This document shows positions 35,504-46,303 of a stretch of DNA of 64,000 nucleotides, in pieces (position 1 is the stretch's first letter; each line of letters begins with the position of its first letter). Origin of the DNA: Epiperipatus broadwayi (lineage: Eukaryota; Onychophora; Udeonychophora; Euonychophora; Peripatidae). The notes beneath the pieces were generated by a model. It worked only from the letters and a program-made list of their open reading frames with translations. It did no database searches and had not been told where the DNA came from. Position numbers and translations under genes: made by a program. The stretch is from positions 500,001-564,000 of the forward strand of contig JAQFVV010012672.1 of assembly GCA_028023455.1 (NCBI GenBank), written 5' to 3'.

Positions 35504-36745
35504 CAGTGGTCTTCAACCACCGGGCCCGCAGAAGTTTTCTGCCGGGCCGCGCTAGACTGGCAAGAAAGTTAGTAATAACAAAATAATAAGATTTTAAACT
35601 TTTAATTAATATAAACAATTTTTATTTATTTTTTCATCGCATTTTTACCCTGTTAAAAAATAAGAAACAGAACCAAAATGGAATCTAATCAATCATACAT
35701 AAATTAATTTGTTTTTCTATTTATCACAGATGTTTATGGAGAGATAGAATTAAATTTATTATTTTTCTAAAAAAATTCAAAATTAAAAAAAAAAGGTTTT
35801 TTATTATACAAACTCCAGTTGTCTTTTGATAGCCAATCATGGTCGCTTGACAGCATTGTTTATATGTTAAAACAAAATCAAAACTTTGACTTTTTCAAGT
35901 TTCGTTGTCTTTTTTTTTTTGTTTTAAAATACGCCCACTTTTTTTTTGGCCTATAAGGCGATATTTTTTCGTTTTATTTGTATACTGTTAATATACTAAA
36001 ACTTTTATTTTTAAAACCAATTTCTGTTAATCTTTTTTTAAAAATAAAAACAAACAAAAAATAACTTTGCGATTTTTTTTTTTTTGGCTTTATTTCTATT
36101 ACACGATATCTATTTTACCATTTTTTAAAAAAAACTTTTCCTATTAATTATATATTTTAATCCTTTCAACACACCAGCACAAAAAAAAAAAAAAAAAAAT
36201 TACAATAACATCAAAACTTCAGACTTTTACATGTTTCGTTTTATTTTTTCAGATTTAAAATACGGCAAATTTTTTTTTGACTGTACGGTGATTAATTACG
36301 CGATTTCTATTTTACCCTTATTACTATCAAAAGACAACCTCCATATATATATAACCATCTTGTATATTTAACATTAAATACAGATAATACATTTATCATA
36401 ATCATTGCCATGTGATTACACTAGCTATGATATTTCCCAACATTCAGGTGAATAACATTTTATTCTTGGATGTTTTAACAATGAAATAATAAACATAGAA
36501 ATGCAAGCACATTAATGAGAACGATTGTTATTGTACTGTTTTCTGTGTTCAGCATGTGAAGGTAAGCAACACCATTACAATACACAATAACTAGTGTGCT
36601 GTTTTGGTCAGTTATAACAATTATGCTTATCTAAGGCTAAGCAGATTACATCTTTAAGAAAATTTATCTGTAAACTTCTGCCGGTCCACAAAATCTTATC
36701 CTTATTTTTGCCAGGCCACAGGTATGAAAAGTTGGAAGACCACTG
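35504..36745. mobile_element. hAT element 1, 1242 bp, non-coding, only in copy B
   Basis: Ends CAGTGGTCTTCAACC and the inverted GTTGGAAGACCACTG, with perfect 8-bp duplication CTCTAAAA (35496-35503, 36746-36753). Copy A has a single CTCTAAAA at 16515-16522. Beyond the ends are GGGCCGC/GGCC-rich subterminal blocks. Same family as 43520-44699, but in opposite orientation. No transposase, so it moved with help from another element. A nested element with GTTGTCTTTTGATAG ends occupies about 35817-36339. Confidence 0.93.
35817..36339. mobile_element. Nested short element inside hAT element 1
   Basis: Left GTTGTCTTTTGATAGCCAAT and right ACTATCAAAAGACAACC are short inverted ends resembling those of the 25100/39890 MITE (CTCTTTTGATAGCTGGGC). 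The interior is poly-A/poly-T rich. One matching end is also found in hAT element 2 (about 44385-44415), so the nesting may predate the spread of this hAT family. Confidence 0.5.
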
Positions 36746-37495
36746 CTCTAAAACCACACTGAGTCTCTGGTAACCCATTCATCTATAATTGAAAGCAATC
36801 TATTCAACAAAATTCTTGAAAGTACTTTTGCTGTAGTGAATAATAATGATATTCCATGATAAATACTGCTATCTGACTTATTCCCTTTGCTTTTAAAAAT
36901 TAAAAGAATCCTTAAGGTCAAATAACACAACTTCATAGGTCCAAATTTTCCTAAAAAAATTTCAATACTTTTGAAGCTAATATATCACCACCATATTTTA
37001 AAATGTGCAGCTTTTCCATTTTTAAGATTATAAAGAGCTGTTTTGACTTCATTAAGCTAAATATCTTTGTCGAAATCTAAATGAATAGATAAAATGGATA
37101 TATCATTAAAGGTCATAATATTAATTCTTGTATCATTCAAAAGATGATCAATATACTCTTTACACTTGTTTAAAAAATCATTACTATCATATAAGAGAAG
37201 GCCATTGCTAAATTTAAATTTCTTAAGTTAATATGCTGCTTTACAGATATTTAATTTATCAATACCAGTTACATATAGTTATCATGTTACTTTATAATTT
37301 TATCATCTTTTTTGGAGTATAACAAATAAGATTTTTTCTTTTTCTTTTAAATAAAGTTAGCTGGCTGGAAATTTTTTTTACATTTTTGGATATTTTGATA
37401 TCTTAATTTTTATTTTTTCATTTACCATTAACATAAGATAGAAAAGAATATAGTAGACAATTAGATAACACACACATACATAAACTGTGTATGTA

Positions 37496-37516
37496 CACAC
37501 ACACACACACACACAC
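37496..37516 (+). repeat. (CA)n microsatellite
   Basis: Uninterrupted CA run; the copy A equivalent (17229-17266) is interrupted. Confidence 0.9.
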
Positions 37517-37811
37517 GAATACTAGGTTTTTACAAACAGTACATTACTGCAATTCTGATCTTTAAAATTCGATAATTTCTAACTTCTGAATAAAATTAGA
37601 TCATTTAAATTGTCATAACTGCAGATTTTACTATTTTACCATCAATTACTAAAAAAAAATATTTTTTTTAAAATTAAATGTTAAATAAGTATGTACTCCC
37701 ACATACAATGCTGTAACTAAATCAAAATATACCAGTTAAGCTACTATTTTGAGATTATATTTCCTGCCTTGATTAAACATTTTATAAGTCTTTCATTCAA
37801 ATTGATTGCCC

Positions 37812-37896
37812 AGCATGGTTTGGTGCAGTAGTAAAGTGGCAGAATCTGGAGCATAGAGAACACACTATTTCCAGTGCTCAAACTTTTTATGAAATG
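37812..37896 (+). repeat. Candidate tRNA-derived SINE head (copy B)
   Basis: Counterpart of 17562-17645. A-box TGGTGCAGTAG at 37821-37831 is identical; the B-box-like word has decayed to AGTGCTCAAAC. Confidence 0.45.
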
Positions 37897-39171
37897 CTTA
37901 TCAATAAAGCCATTTGATTATTTATTTATTCAAATTGATACAATCTAAGGATAAGTTTGACACGACATTTTATTTGTTTAATACATTTTCCAATGTTGGT
38001 GGCCATAAGTATTTTGCATGGAAAATCAGTTTTTAATATGTAGTGAAGCTGCAATATATGCTACATTTTGTTCCAAGCATCCCTTACTATATCTTACATA
38101 GCATAAAACAGCTCATGATTTGTTGAAAAACTGATTAGTATAAAATAGGTACCGATTATTGAATTGAAAGTGTACAGTGCTTTTCAACAAGCACACACAT
38201 GCTTTTTCATATGTAGAACATGCATATATAAATTAAAATTATAAACAAAATTTTTTTAAAATAATAATAATAGTTATTAATAATAAATTGAGGGGACACA
38301 TTCACATACATTTTTCTGGCAAAATACTTGCTGACTTATAATATATTTCTAGTTGCACTGGAAGTTGAAACTTCTTTTAGGTTAACACATCCAAATTGTA
38401 ATTATAAAGTAGTTGATGGTGGTTCCTACTTTCTAATCACTGAATGTCATGTTTACTTCTATGTCTGATTTCAAAGAAAACTTTTAAAAAGCACACATTT
38501 TTCTATACGTTCTGTGACTTCATGTTTTTCTATAATTATCTTTTTAACTGTTTTCCTGAAGGTTTGTGATGATGGTATTTTAGTTGTATTTATATATCAT
38601 CTAGTATTGACTATTCAATGTCTTTAGAAATAAAGTTATTTTTTTCTAAAGACACTCAATACCCAATATTAGATGATGGAAATAGTCCAATATATAAATT
38701 CAATCTTCTTAACTAATTCTTGAAATAAAACATTATAGTTTAATCTATTAATTAAAAAAAAACATTATTGACTTTCACTAAAAATACAATTGCATAAAAA
38801 TATAATCTTAATCTTTACAATCACTTTTTTTTATAATATTAAACTAAAATGTAGATGCTTTAATTAATATATTGTTTTCTCTTAATTAGTCTACCTAATT
38901 TTTATTATGTTGTAATTGAAATAATGTAACATTTAATCTGTCCTAACAATATACATACTTTCAATTATATTTAAATACATTCTTTTTTTTTTTAATTCTA
39001 AGTCTTTTAGTTTCTGATTACAAAAATTAACTTCTATATCATTTTTATAAATATAATTTTAAATCCTTCAGATAAAACTAACTATTAAAGTATTATCATT
39101 TTTAAATATATATTATAAATTATTTTTATTTAACATTGTTTAAAGAATTTCAAAGCTATTATTTATTGTTT

Positions 39172-39266
39172 TTTTTAAGTGTCATAGCATTGGCCGGATG
39201 CGAACCCGCAACCCGGGCAACTGCCTGCTAGTGCAAGGCAGTCGCGCTGACCTCTCAACCAGCTCA
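39172..39266 (-). repeat. tRNA-derived SINE or tRNA pseudogene
   Basis: On the minus strand the sequence starts GAGCTGGTTGAGAGGTC, with an exact A-box TGGTTGAGAGG (39251-39261) and a near-exact B-box GGTTCGCATCC (39196-39206). It has an anticodon-arm-like inverted repeat (CTGCC…GGCAG) and ends in a short tail and A-run (CTTAAAAAAAAC). The anticodon loop is too large and the acceptor stem is not formed, so it is not a working tRNA. Copy A keeps only the first bases (AGCTCAC on the plus strand), suggesting a deletion there. It is far more GC-rich than its surroundings. Confidence 0.75.
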
Positions 39267-39889
39267 CAATTACTGTTAATCAACTCTCTCATGTGTAACA
39301 TCACATGGGCAACCATAAAATAGGTATGTCATATTGGTACTTTCAAATTATAATTTGACAATGTTATTTTTAATAAACATTTGAGACTAAATGATTACAT
39401 GTTATCATATTTATTTACTTAGGAAAGAAATAATCTTTACATATTAATTATAAACATTTAGTGTAGTATAGAAATGAAATATATTGGCATCATGCACTAT
39501 CATAGGAATGACTGACATAATAGATAAAGTGGTGAGATAATTGCCTCAAAATTCCAAACTAAAGGAGACCATTATATTTGAATATTTATATTTAATAAAT
39601 TTATTTATTTATATCCATTACATATTTTCCCCATGACATTCAGAATAGACTACTTTAAAAAAGTCTTTTCAATAATTTTAAAATGCATAGTTGAGATTAA
39701 CTTCACTGAATTAAAACTGATAGACCAAACATTGTTTATAGATTACATTTCTTTATCAAATTTTTATTTAATTTCATTGCATTTATGTAAAATAAATAAA
39801 TTCATAAAGTTTGGTATTTTAAAAAAAAATGATTGTAGTGCAAAAAAATTTGTTATATTGGTTACATATCACAAAAATAAATTTTTTTT

Positions 39890-40963
39890 GGTACTCTTCT
39901 GATAGCTGGGCACGGCTGCTTGTTGGCATTGTTTATGTGTAAAAACACATAAAAATTCCATTTAAGCAGTTGTAATTATGGCTAATATAACAGTTTTGTT
40001 GTATTAGCCATTTTAGGCCACTTGATTGCATTGCACAGTAATATTACGCCCTGTTTTGTGCTTCACGATACTTTATGCGAATTGGCACAATTGGCTATCA
40101 TATCGTGTTACGGTGTTTGTATTTCATGTGGGCATAATTTTAATTTCTACTTAAATCCCCCAGTCTGAATTACTAAGAATTGTCACACTATCACTACCCT
40201 TCTCTACACAACTTAAAATTTGGAAAATCTTGGCAAAGGGTAGGACCGAACATGATTTCCCAGATATAACACGGAAAGTCACCTTTTCCTGAATAAATAT
40301 TTGAGAAAAATAAAATGGCTGAAGAAAACAATCAGGTCACAAATGCTGATGCTGTGACATTTTTACAGAGTAATACTGTCTTCCTAAATGCCAAGCAATG
40401 TGACTATGGTGATACATGTATAAAAGTACATAGCAATTATGATGTCAGTCAAATTCCTGTAATCGAAGGTACTCGAATTAATAAATAAAAAGCCAACAAA
40501 AATTATTTTTAGTTTAGAAGAAGAATAAACAAAAACCAAAAAAAGGAGAACAAGATTTCATTACAAAAAAAAGTTTTGAAAAAAAAAGGTGTGATTGTTT
40601 TTATGTTTTGTTTTGAAAAACAAAAAACCAAAAAAAAGTAGAACAAATTTTTTTTTTTTAAAAAAAAGTTAATACAAATACTCAAAATTAAAAAGTTTTT
40701 TAAAAAAAATAACAAAAAATTTAAAGATGTAGTAGAAAAATAAAAGTCTTGGAAATAAAAAAGGTGTGATTGTTTTGAAAACCAAAAACCAAAAAAAAAG
40801 TAGGACAAGATTTTATTAAAAAACCAAAAAAAAAAAAGATTTCTTTTTATTTTTTTTGGTTTTATTAATAAAATAAAAGTCTTGGCCAGATAACATTACA
40901 TTAATTGTTTTTTCACAAAAACAACGCCATCAAACGGCCGTGCCCAGCTATCAAAAGAGTACC
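39890..40963. mobile_element. MITE with GGTAC ends (copy B)
   Basis: Counterpart of 25100-26176, with the same terminal repeats (GGTACTCTT…GATAGCTGGGCACGGC). Interior is low-complexity A/T and G-containing runs. It entered before the duplication. Confidence 0.75.
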
Positions 40964-41651
40964 ATTTTTTTATAATAGAATATAAAATGCATCAAAAATA
41001 AATGAGAAAATGTGCAGTTATTTTTTTATATATATTTTTAAATGTTCACTGTGGTTAGTTTTTTTTTTGTTCATGCTTTTTTTTAGCGAACTGTGAATTA
41101 GAAAATATCTTCTCACTGCATAAGAAGCAAAATGACATATTGTTGCTAAAAAATTATACTTTTTAAAAAAAAATTATAACTACCAAAATGTTTTCAAACA
41201 ATATATTTATCCCAGGTTAATAATTTTTTTAAAAATATGTTTAGTAAAATGTTTATTCATTAATTAACATTTTCTTCAATTTAAGTTTTATTTTTTTAAA
41301 ACTGCACTTTTATATATTTTGAATTTAAAATAACAAATTTTTATTTCTCTCCATAGAAACTCATTATAAATGTTTATTTTTTATATAAGATTTTTGATTT
41401 AGGATGTACTTTGGAACACCAACTGTCCTCGCTAACCAGAATAAAAGGATATATACAAAAAGTATAAATAAAACTGTCGTGTGATGATGATGGATACTAT
41501 TATATAAACAACTAATTTGGGTTGATTAAAATTGTTTTACTATCTATAAAACTATTAAAATGAATACAAATATTTGAAACAATATAGCAACAATACTTGA
41601 AATGCATATTTACTTGCTTATAAAAACATATAAATAGACTCATTTAATTAA

Positions 41652-43158
41652 CTGATTCAGCTTCAAGCCGCCATATTGAACTTTTTAAAATACTGGCCTG
41701 ACACACAATTTTCACAATAACTTCAGTTTTAATTATGTTAGAGCAAAAACAATTACATTGCTAGAAACTAGAAACATTAAGAAAAACAATAAACATAAAA
41801 TAAATAGTGATAACTATATAAAAAATAAGGAAAAAAAGAAATTTTCACATCCGAAATACTTATTATTTTATTGTTTGTTCATAATATGATAAGTAACATT
41901 AACTAAAATTGAAAATACATCTTCAGTGATAATTTCTTTGCATTCCTCACAAAACTATCTTTCTAAACATGTATAACATGTCTTACCTGAGATAATCCAC
42001 AGCTTCACAATCTCCAAAAGAAGTCGGATATGACTTCTTCATTTTTATCTTGTACCCCAAATGTTCTAAATGTCAAAGGTGTCTATAAAGAAAAAGATTC
42101 ATCCTAATAAAAGATACAAAAGAAATCATCATAGCAATTGGCTTCTTGTCTGTCTAAAACTAGAAATTGTAGGCTACTGTCTATATCACTATGATAAAAT
42201 GAGTTTCATCTCTTCATTTTATATTTTTTGTTTACATCAGTGATGTTTATATTCTTTATGGACACCAGTTATGTTTATATTCTTTATGCACACAAGTGAT
42301 TCTTATATTATTTATACACAAAAGTGATGTTTATATTGTTTATGCACAGAAGTGATGCTATCTTATTATATTTATTGTACTACATAGATATAATTTATTT
42401 GCATATAGTGTATTTGTTAGCTATTGACTTGAAAATAATGTTATGAAACATATACCAAAACGAAAGCATGAATCACGTATATATAATTTATTTGCATACA
42501 GATCATTTGTTAGCTATAGACTTGAAAAACGTAAACAAGAATCGGAATTATAACAAATTACTTATAAACCATATTATATTATATATATAAACATAATTAA
42601 TGATTTTCATAATAAATTATACTTTTTGAAAAACATTATTTTTATAAGTGTAGAATGTTAAAAGTTACGTTAGATATTAATTATATACGAACGTAAATAA
42701 CTAACACACACAAATTACAAACTAAAAATAATTAATAAAAATTATAATTTATTTAAAAATATATTATGCTTTTACTAAAAAGATAAAAAAAAAATTTTTT
42801 AAATGTTACTTACAAAATTACATTCAACCGCTTCTGTCAGCCATTTTTTAATAGTACCGGAGATATATATGTCATCTGTAGCCCCGTAAATTATTTTTGT
42901 CTTTTATCGCTCCATGATAAGTACAAAAATTATTAAAAAAGACAAAAGAATTAAATACTGTGGTTGATTAAAACTGCTGCCAAAAATTTAAATTTTAACC
43001 GATTTTTTTGAAATAAACATTTTCTGAAAGCTATGTCATGAAGCTTTCTAACAATCGTATTTTCATCTACGTCACATTTATACCTTTTATGTCAGTAAAG
43101 AAAGAAAATAAAACATCATCTGAACATCACCTGATGCGCGCTCGCAGCGCTCAAAGAG
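41652..43158. mobile_element. 1.5-kb insert between TTAA sites, piggyBac-like
   Basis: Copy A is uninterrupted here (CATTTAATTAATGAAAG, about 26867-26883). In B the insert lies between TTAA at 41648-41651 and TTAA at 43159-43162, the duplication made by piggyBac transposases. Ends are CTGATTCAGC and, inverted, CTCTTTGAGC, matching at about 7 of 10 bases. No open frame of note, so it would be non-autonomous. The short, imperfect ends leave room for another explanation. Confidence 0.65.
42238..42358 (+). repeat. 28-bp minisatellite, about 4 units
   Basis: Four diverged units of the form CAGTGATGTTTATATTCTTT plus ATGGACAC-like ending follow head to tail, within the TTAA insert. Confidence 0.8.
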
Positions 43159-43435
43159 TTAAAGAAAGAAAAGATGCTAAAAATAGCTTCTCTGGGTAAA
43201 AAATTATGACTAGCATTGAAATTTTTTACATGAAAAATATGCAAAAATAAAGCAATACTATATAAGGATACTGTAATGTAATTAAAATGATAATGGCAAA
43301 AAGAGATAACTAAGGTAAAAAATTTGTTTTTATTTTACACTTTGCTAATAAAATTTTTTTCCTTAAAAGTATTTCAAATAATTTAATATATCAATCACAC
43401 AGTTCTTCTTTCCAAAATAGTTCATAAATATCTAA

Positions 43436-45080
43436 TATAGAAATAAAACAAACGAACTTCTTTTTAAAACTTGCTTTTTATATGACTATAATGATGATAA
43501 AGAAATCCAACGTTTAGACCAGTGGTCTTCAACCTTTTCACCCCTGCGGCCCGGTAAAAATAAGGATAAGATTTCGCGGACCGGCAGAAGTTTACAGATA
43601 AATTTTCTTAAAGATGTAACCTGCTTAGCCTTAGATAAGCATAATTGTTATAACTGACCAAAACAGCACACTAGTTAATGTGTATAGTAATAGTGTTGCT
43701 TACCTTCACATGTTGAACACTCTTTCTCGAGTTGCTGCAGTCATACTGCTACAGAAAACATACAATAACAATCATTCTCATTAATGTGCTTGCATTTTAC
43801 ATTTATTATTTCATTGTTAAAACATGCAAGAATAAAATGTTATTCACCTGAATGTTGAAAAAGTCAAAAGTTTTGATCTTATTTTATTTTTTTGGGGGTG
43901 AGGGGGGTTGAAAAATACTTTGTCATCAACTGAGACAAAAGATAGACACCAAAGTTATTTTTTGTTTGTTTTTATTTTTAAAAAAAGGTAACAGAAATTG
44001 GTTTTAAAAATAAAAGTTTTAGTATTTTAGCGGTATACAAATAAAGCCAAAAAAAATATTGCCTTATAGGCCAAAAAAAAGTGGGCGTATTTTTAAACAA
44101 CAAAAAAAGAAAACGAAGCTTGAAAAAGTCAAAAGTTTTGATCTTACTTTATTTTGGGGTGGTGGGGGTATATTGAGAAATACTTTGTAAATGTTAGAGA
44201 CAGAACTTATTTTTTGGTTTTTATTTTTAAAAAAAGGTAATAAAAATTGATTTTCAAAATAAAAGTTAAAGCCAAAAAAAAACCACTAAAAATGAAATAT
44301 TAAAAGAGAGAGTAGAAAAAATTTAAGAGATCAAAAAAAGTCACGTTACATTTTATTGTTTTAACAATGCTGACAAGCAGCCGTGATTGGCTATCAAAAG
44401 ACAACCGGAGTTTGTATAATAAAAAACTTTTTCTACCCCCCCCCCCCATAAACATCTGTGATAAATAGAAAAACAAATTAATTTATGTATGATTGATTAG
44501 ATTTTGTTTTTGTTCTGTTTCTTTTTTTTTAATCGGGAAAAAATGCGATGAAAAAATAAATAAAAATTGTTCATATTAATTAAAAGTTTAAAATCGTATT
44601 ATTTTGTTATTACAAACTTTCTTGCCAGTCTAGCTATGGACCAGCAGAAAACTTCTGCGGCCTGGTGCCGGTCCATGGCCTGGTGGTTGAAGACCACTGA
44701 TTTAGACTATTTAATACAGTCTTTTTCAAAATATACTAAAATAAAATATATATATAATAATAAATATCACATATTCCAAAAAAATAAAATGAAAAATTAA
44801 AAAATTAAAATAATAAAAAAATATTAAATTAAAAATTACAAAATATATTCATAACCAAAAATGTACCTTATCTCCCACTCTCCTTTTTTTATTACAAATA
44901 ATCACAACGCAAACATAAACATTTTATTTTATTTTTTAAAAAAATCTATATATATATCTTTTAAAACATTTAATTAAAAATCATTATATGAAATAGTCGA
45001 AATGTTGGATTTCTTTATCATCATTATAGTCATATAAAAAGCAAGTTTTAAAAAGGAGTTCATTTGTTTTATTTCTATAT
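43436..45080. mobile_element. Complete hairpin MITE split by hAT element 2 (copy B)
   Basis: Arms of about 100 bp: TATAGAAATAAAACAAACGA… at 43436 and the inverted …CATTTGTTTTATTTCTATA ending at about 45080, with ATATGACTATAATGATGATA inside each arm. TA lies at both outer edges, hinting at a Tc1/mariner-type MITE. Without the hAT insertion it is about 460 bp. Confidence 0.7.
43520..44699. mobile_element. hAT element 2, 1180 bp, non-coding, only in copy B
   Basis: Ends CAGTGGTCTTCAACC and inverted GGTTGAAGACCACTG. Flanks GTTTAGAC (43512-43519) and ATTTAGAC (44700-44707) are an 8-bp duplication with one mismatch. Copy A has the undisturbed site at about 27210-27220 (GTTTCTGAC). Subterminal and internal sequence match hAT element 1 in reverse orientation. 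It contains a 12-base C run at 44436-44447. No transposase. Confidence 0.92.
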
Positions 45081-46236
45081 AAAAGTATTTTTAAAAAAAC
45101 AGTGATTGCATTAATAAATAAATAAAAACTGATAATTTTTAATGAGATGATGAACTATATTTATGCAAAGTGCTATCTGCTTTTATTTTTCATAATTTTC
45201 AATTTTTTTTAGATAAAAATTATTAAGGTAAATAGCATCTGAATACGTAAAAAAAATAATATAAATAAAGCAGTAGTAATTTGTTTCAAAAATACATTAA
45301 AATTTATTATAATTAAATAAAATAAAAATATTTTTGGCAGTAATATACCATGCTAAACAGAAATAGCAAATAAATTACATGTATATTTATATTAAGTAAT
45401 ATAGCTCCAACAATATATGTAATAACGAGAATGATAAACTTTAATTAAGCAAGTAATAGCTGTATCAATGTAAAGCCCTTTAGTGTTAAATCTGCATGTA
45501 AACAAAAAACGAATCAACTTTCACTTTTGTTTCCAAAATCTTAACAGGAAACCTCTGATATATATTTATTATCAAGACAAATGTCAGACAGTGATATATA
45601 ATAAATACAAATTATTTACGTAGTGTCATGATACTATTACATTTAAAAAAATGAAGTGCTAATTACTGAAAATTTAATTACTGTATAAAACAGTATGTTC
45701 AAAGAAAACATAATTGATTAGTATTCACAGGAATTTAAATTCTACTAATGATAATTAATTTCAATAAAATGAAATAAATATCCATTTCCCCAATTGCAAC
45801 TGGCAAGAAAGATGATATACTGAATAAAATTTTAACAATTTAAAAACAAATAAGACAAAATTTATATATTATGTTAATTCAAAAAAATCATATTAAACAA
45901 AATTGTTAAGCAAGGGTTTTCTCCTATATACCCAGACAAATAGAAAGTGTTAAAAAATGATCAATTTTAGAAAATTATAATTTTTATAAATAAAAAATAA
46001 ATTTCTTTTCTGAAAAGATTATTAGTTTACATCTCTGGAGATCAATCTTTAAATAATGATAATTATTTTTGAAAAATTACTCTTAACTACTGATGAAATA
46101 AACCCAAAGGTTAATTACAATGATAAATAATAGGTTTATTACAATGTTTAGCTTTAAAATATTTCAATGCTTTTTATCACAAAGAAAACTTTATTCTATA
46201 AGATGGTTTATTAAAGAACAAAAATTAATTACTTAC
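45081..46236. other. AT-rich DNA, presumably intron of the Rag GTPase gene
   Basis: Single-copy relative to the duplication. No exon or element recognised. Lies directly 3' (on the minus strand) of the Rag exon donor site. Confidence 0.55.
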
Positions 46237-46303
46237 CCACCACAATCCCATAGATTAAGTACCAGGTTACCAAGAAAACGTACATGTGAATGTTCAACAT
46301 CAA
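46237..46303 (-). CDS. Internal exon of a RagA/RagB-type small GTPase gene
   Basis: Rag GTPases of the A/B type pair with RagC/D at the lysosome and recruit mTORC1 in response to amino acids. This 67-bp exon encodes [13 protein letters not shown] followed by VLNLWDCG, ending two bases into the next Gly codon. It corresponds to the segment from switch I to the WDCGG (G3) motif and, from memory of the family, is essentially identical to animal RagA/B (Gtr1 in yeast is close). Splice signals are good: TTTTTGTTACAG before 46303 and GTAAGT directly after 46237 (plus-strand complement ACTTAC, 46231-46236). The exon starts in phase 1 (TT completing an Ile/Val-type codon). No stop, no frameshift. I did not find the P-loop exon upstream nor the following exon, so flanking introns are long or reach outside the window. 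Human RRAGA is a single-exon gene, so the intron positions here are lineage features. Confidence 0.9.

Larger units (their letters stand above)
34100..37340 (-). pseudogene. LINE remnant, copy B, split by a hAT insertion
   Basis: Counterpart of 15120-17110 with the same reverse transcriptase and C-terminal blocks on the minus strand (FYGEFGHGFHRRGRPC at about 34500-34450, LIFKSKGNKSDSSIYHGISL at about 36905-36845). The hAT element 35504-36745 interrupts it within the segment that encodes the fingers domain. B keeps RLLSIIDEWVTRD, deleted in A. The tail with AATAATAAACACTC…GAGTATGGCCATTCC near 34105-34150 marks the 3' end. Not functional. Confidence 0.8.
37341..39171. other. Duplicated AT-rich non-coding DNA (copy B)
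   Basis: Counterpart of 17111-19380, without the 454-bp MITE; its empty site with a single CTTTCAATT is at about 38958-38966. The hairpin of 18355-18436 recurs at 38597-38676. No gene. Confidence 0.7.
28025..45080 (+). repeat. Segmental duplication, copy B (about 17 kb)
   Basis: Direct repeat of 12107-27557. Its extra length comes from later or retained inserts: Merlin 30725-34051, hAT 35504-36745, TTAA insert 41652-43158, hAT 43520-44699, and part of a SINE near 39172-39266. It lacks about 5.07 kb present in copy A, the break in B being near 39744, and lacks the 454-bp MITE. The right-end hairpin MITE is complete here. No host gene is recognised within the block. Confidence 0.95.

Noticed and set aside
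39181-39266. Functional tRNA gene
   Set aside because: Boxes A and B are good, but the anticodon loop is oversized, the acceptor stem does not pair and an A-rich tail follows.
40509-40808. 99-codon Phe/Leu-rich frame resembling a membrane protein
   Set aside because: It is the reverse of poly-A-rich MITE interior; the hydrophobic look comes from TTT/CTT codons.
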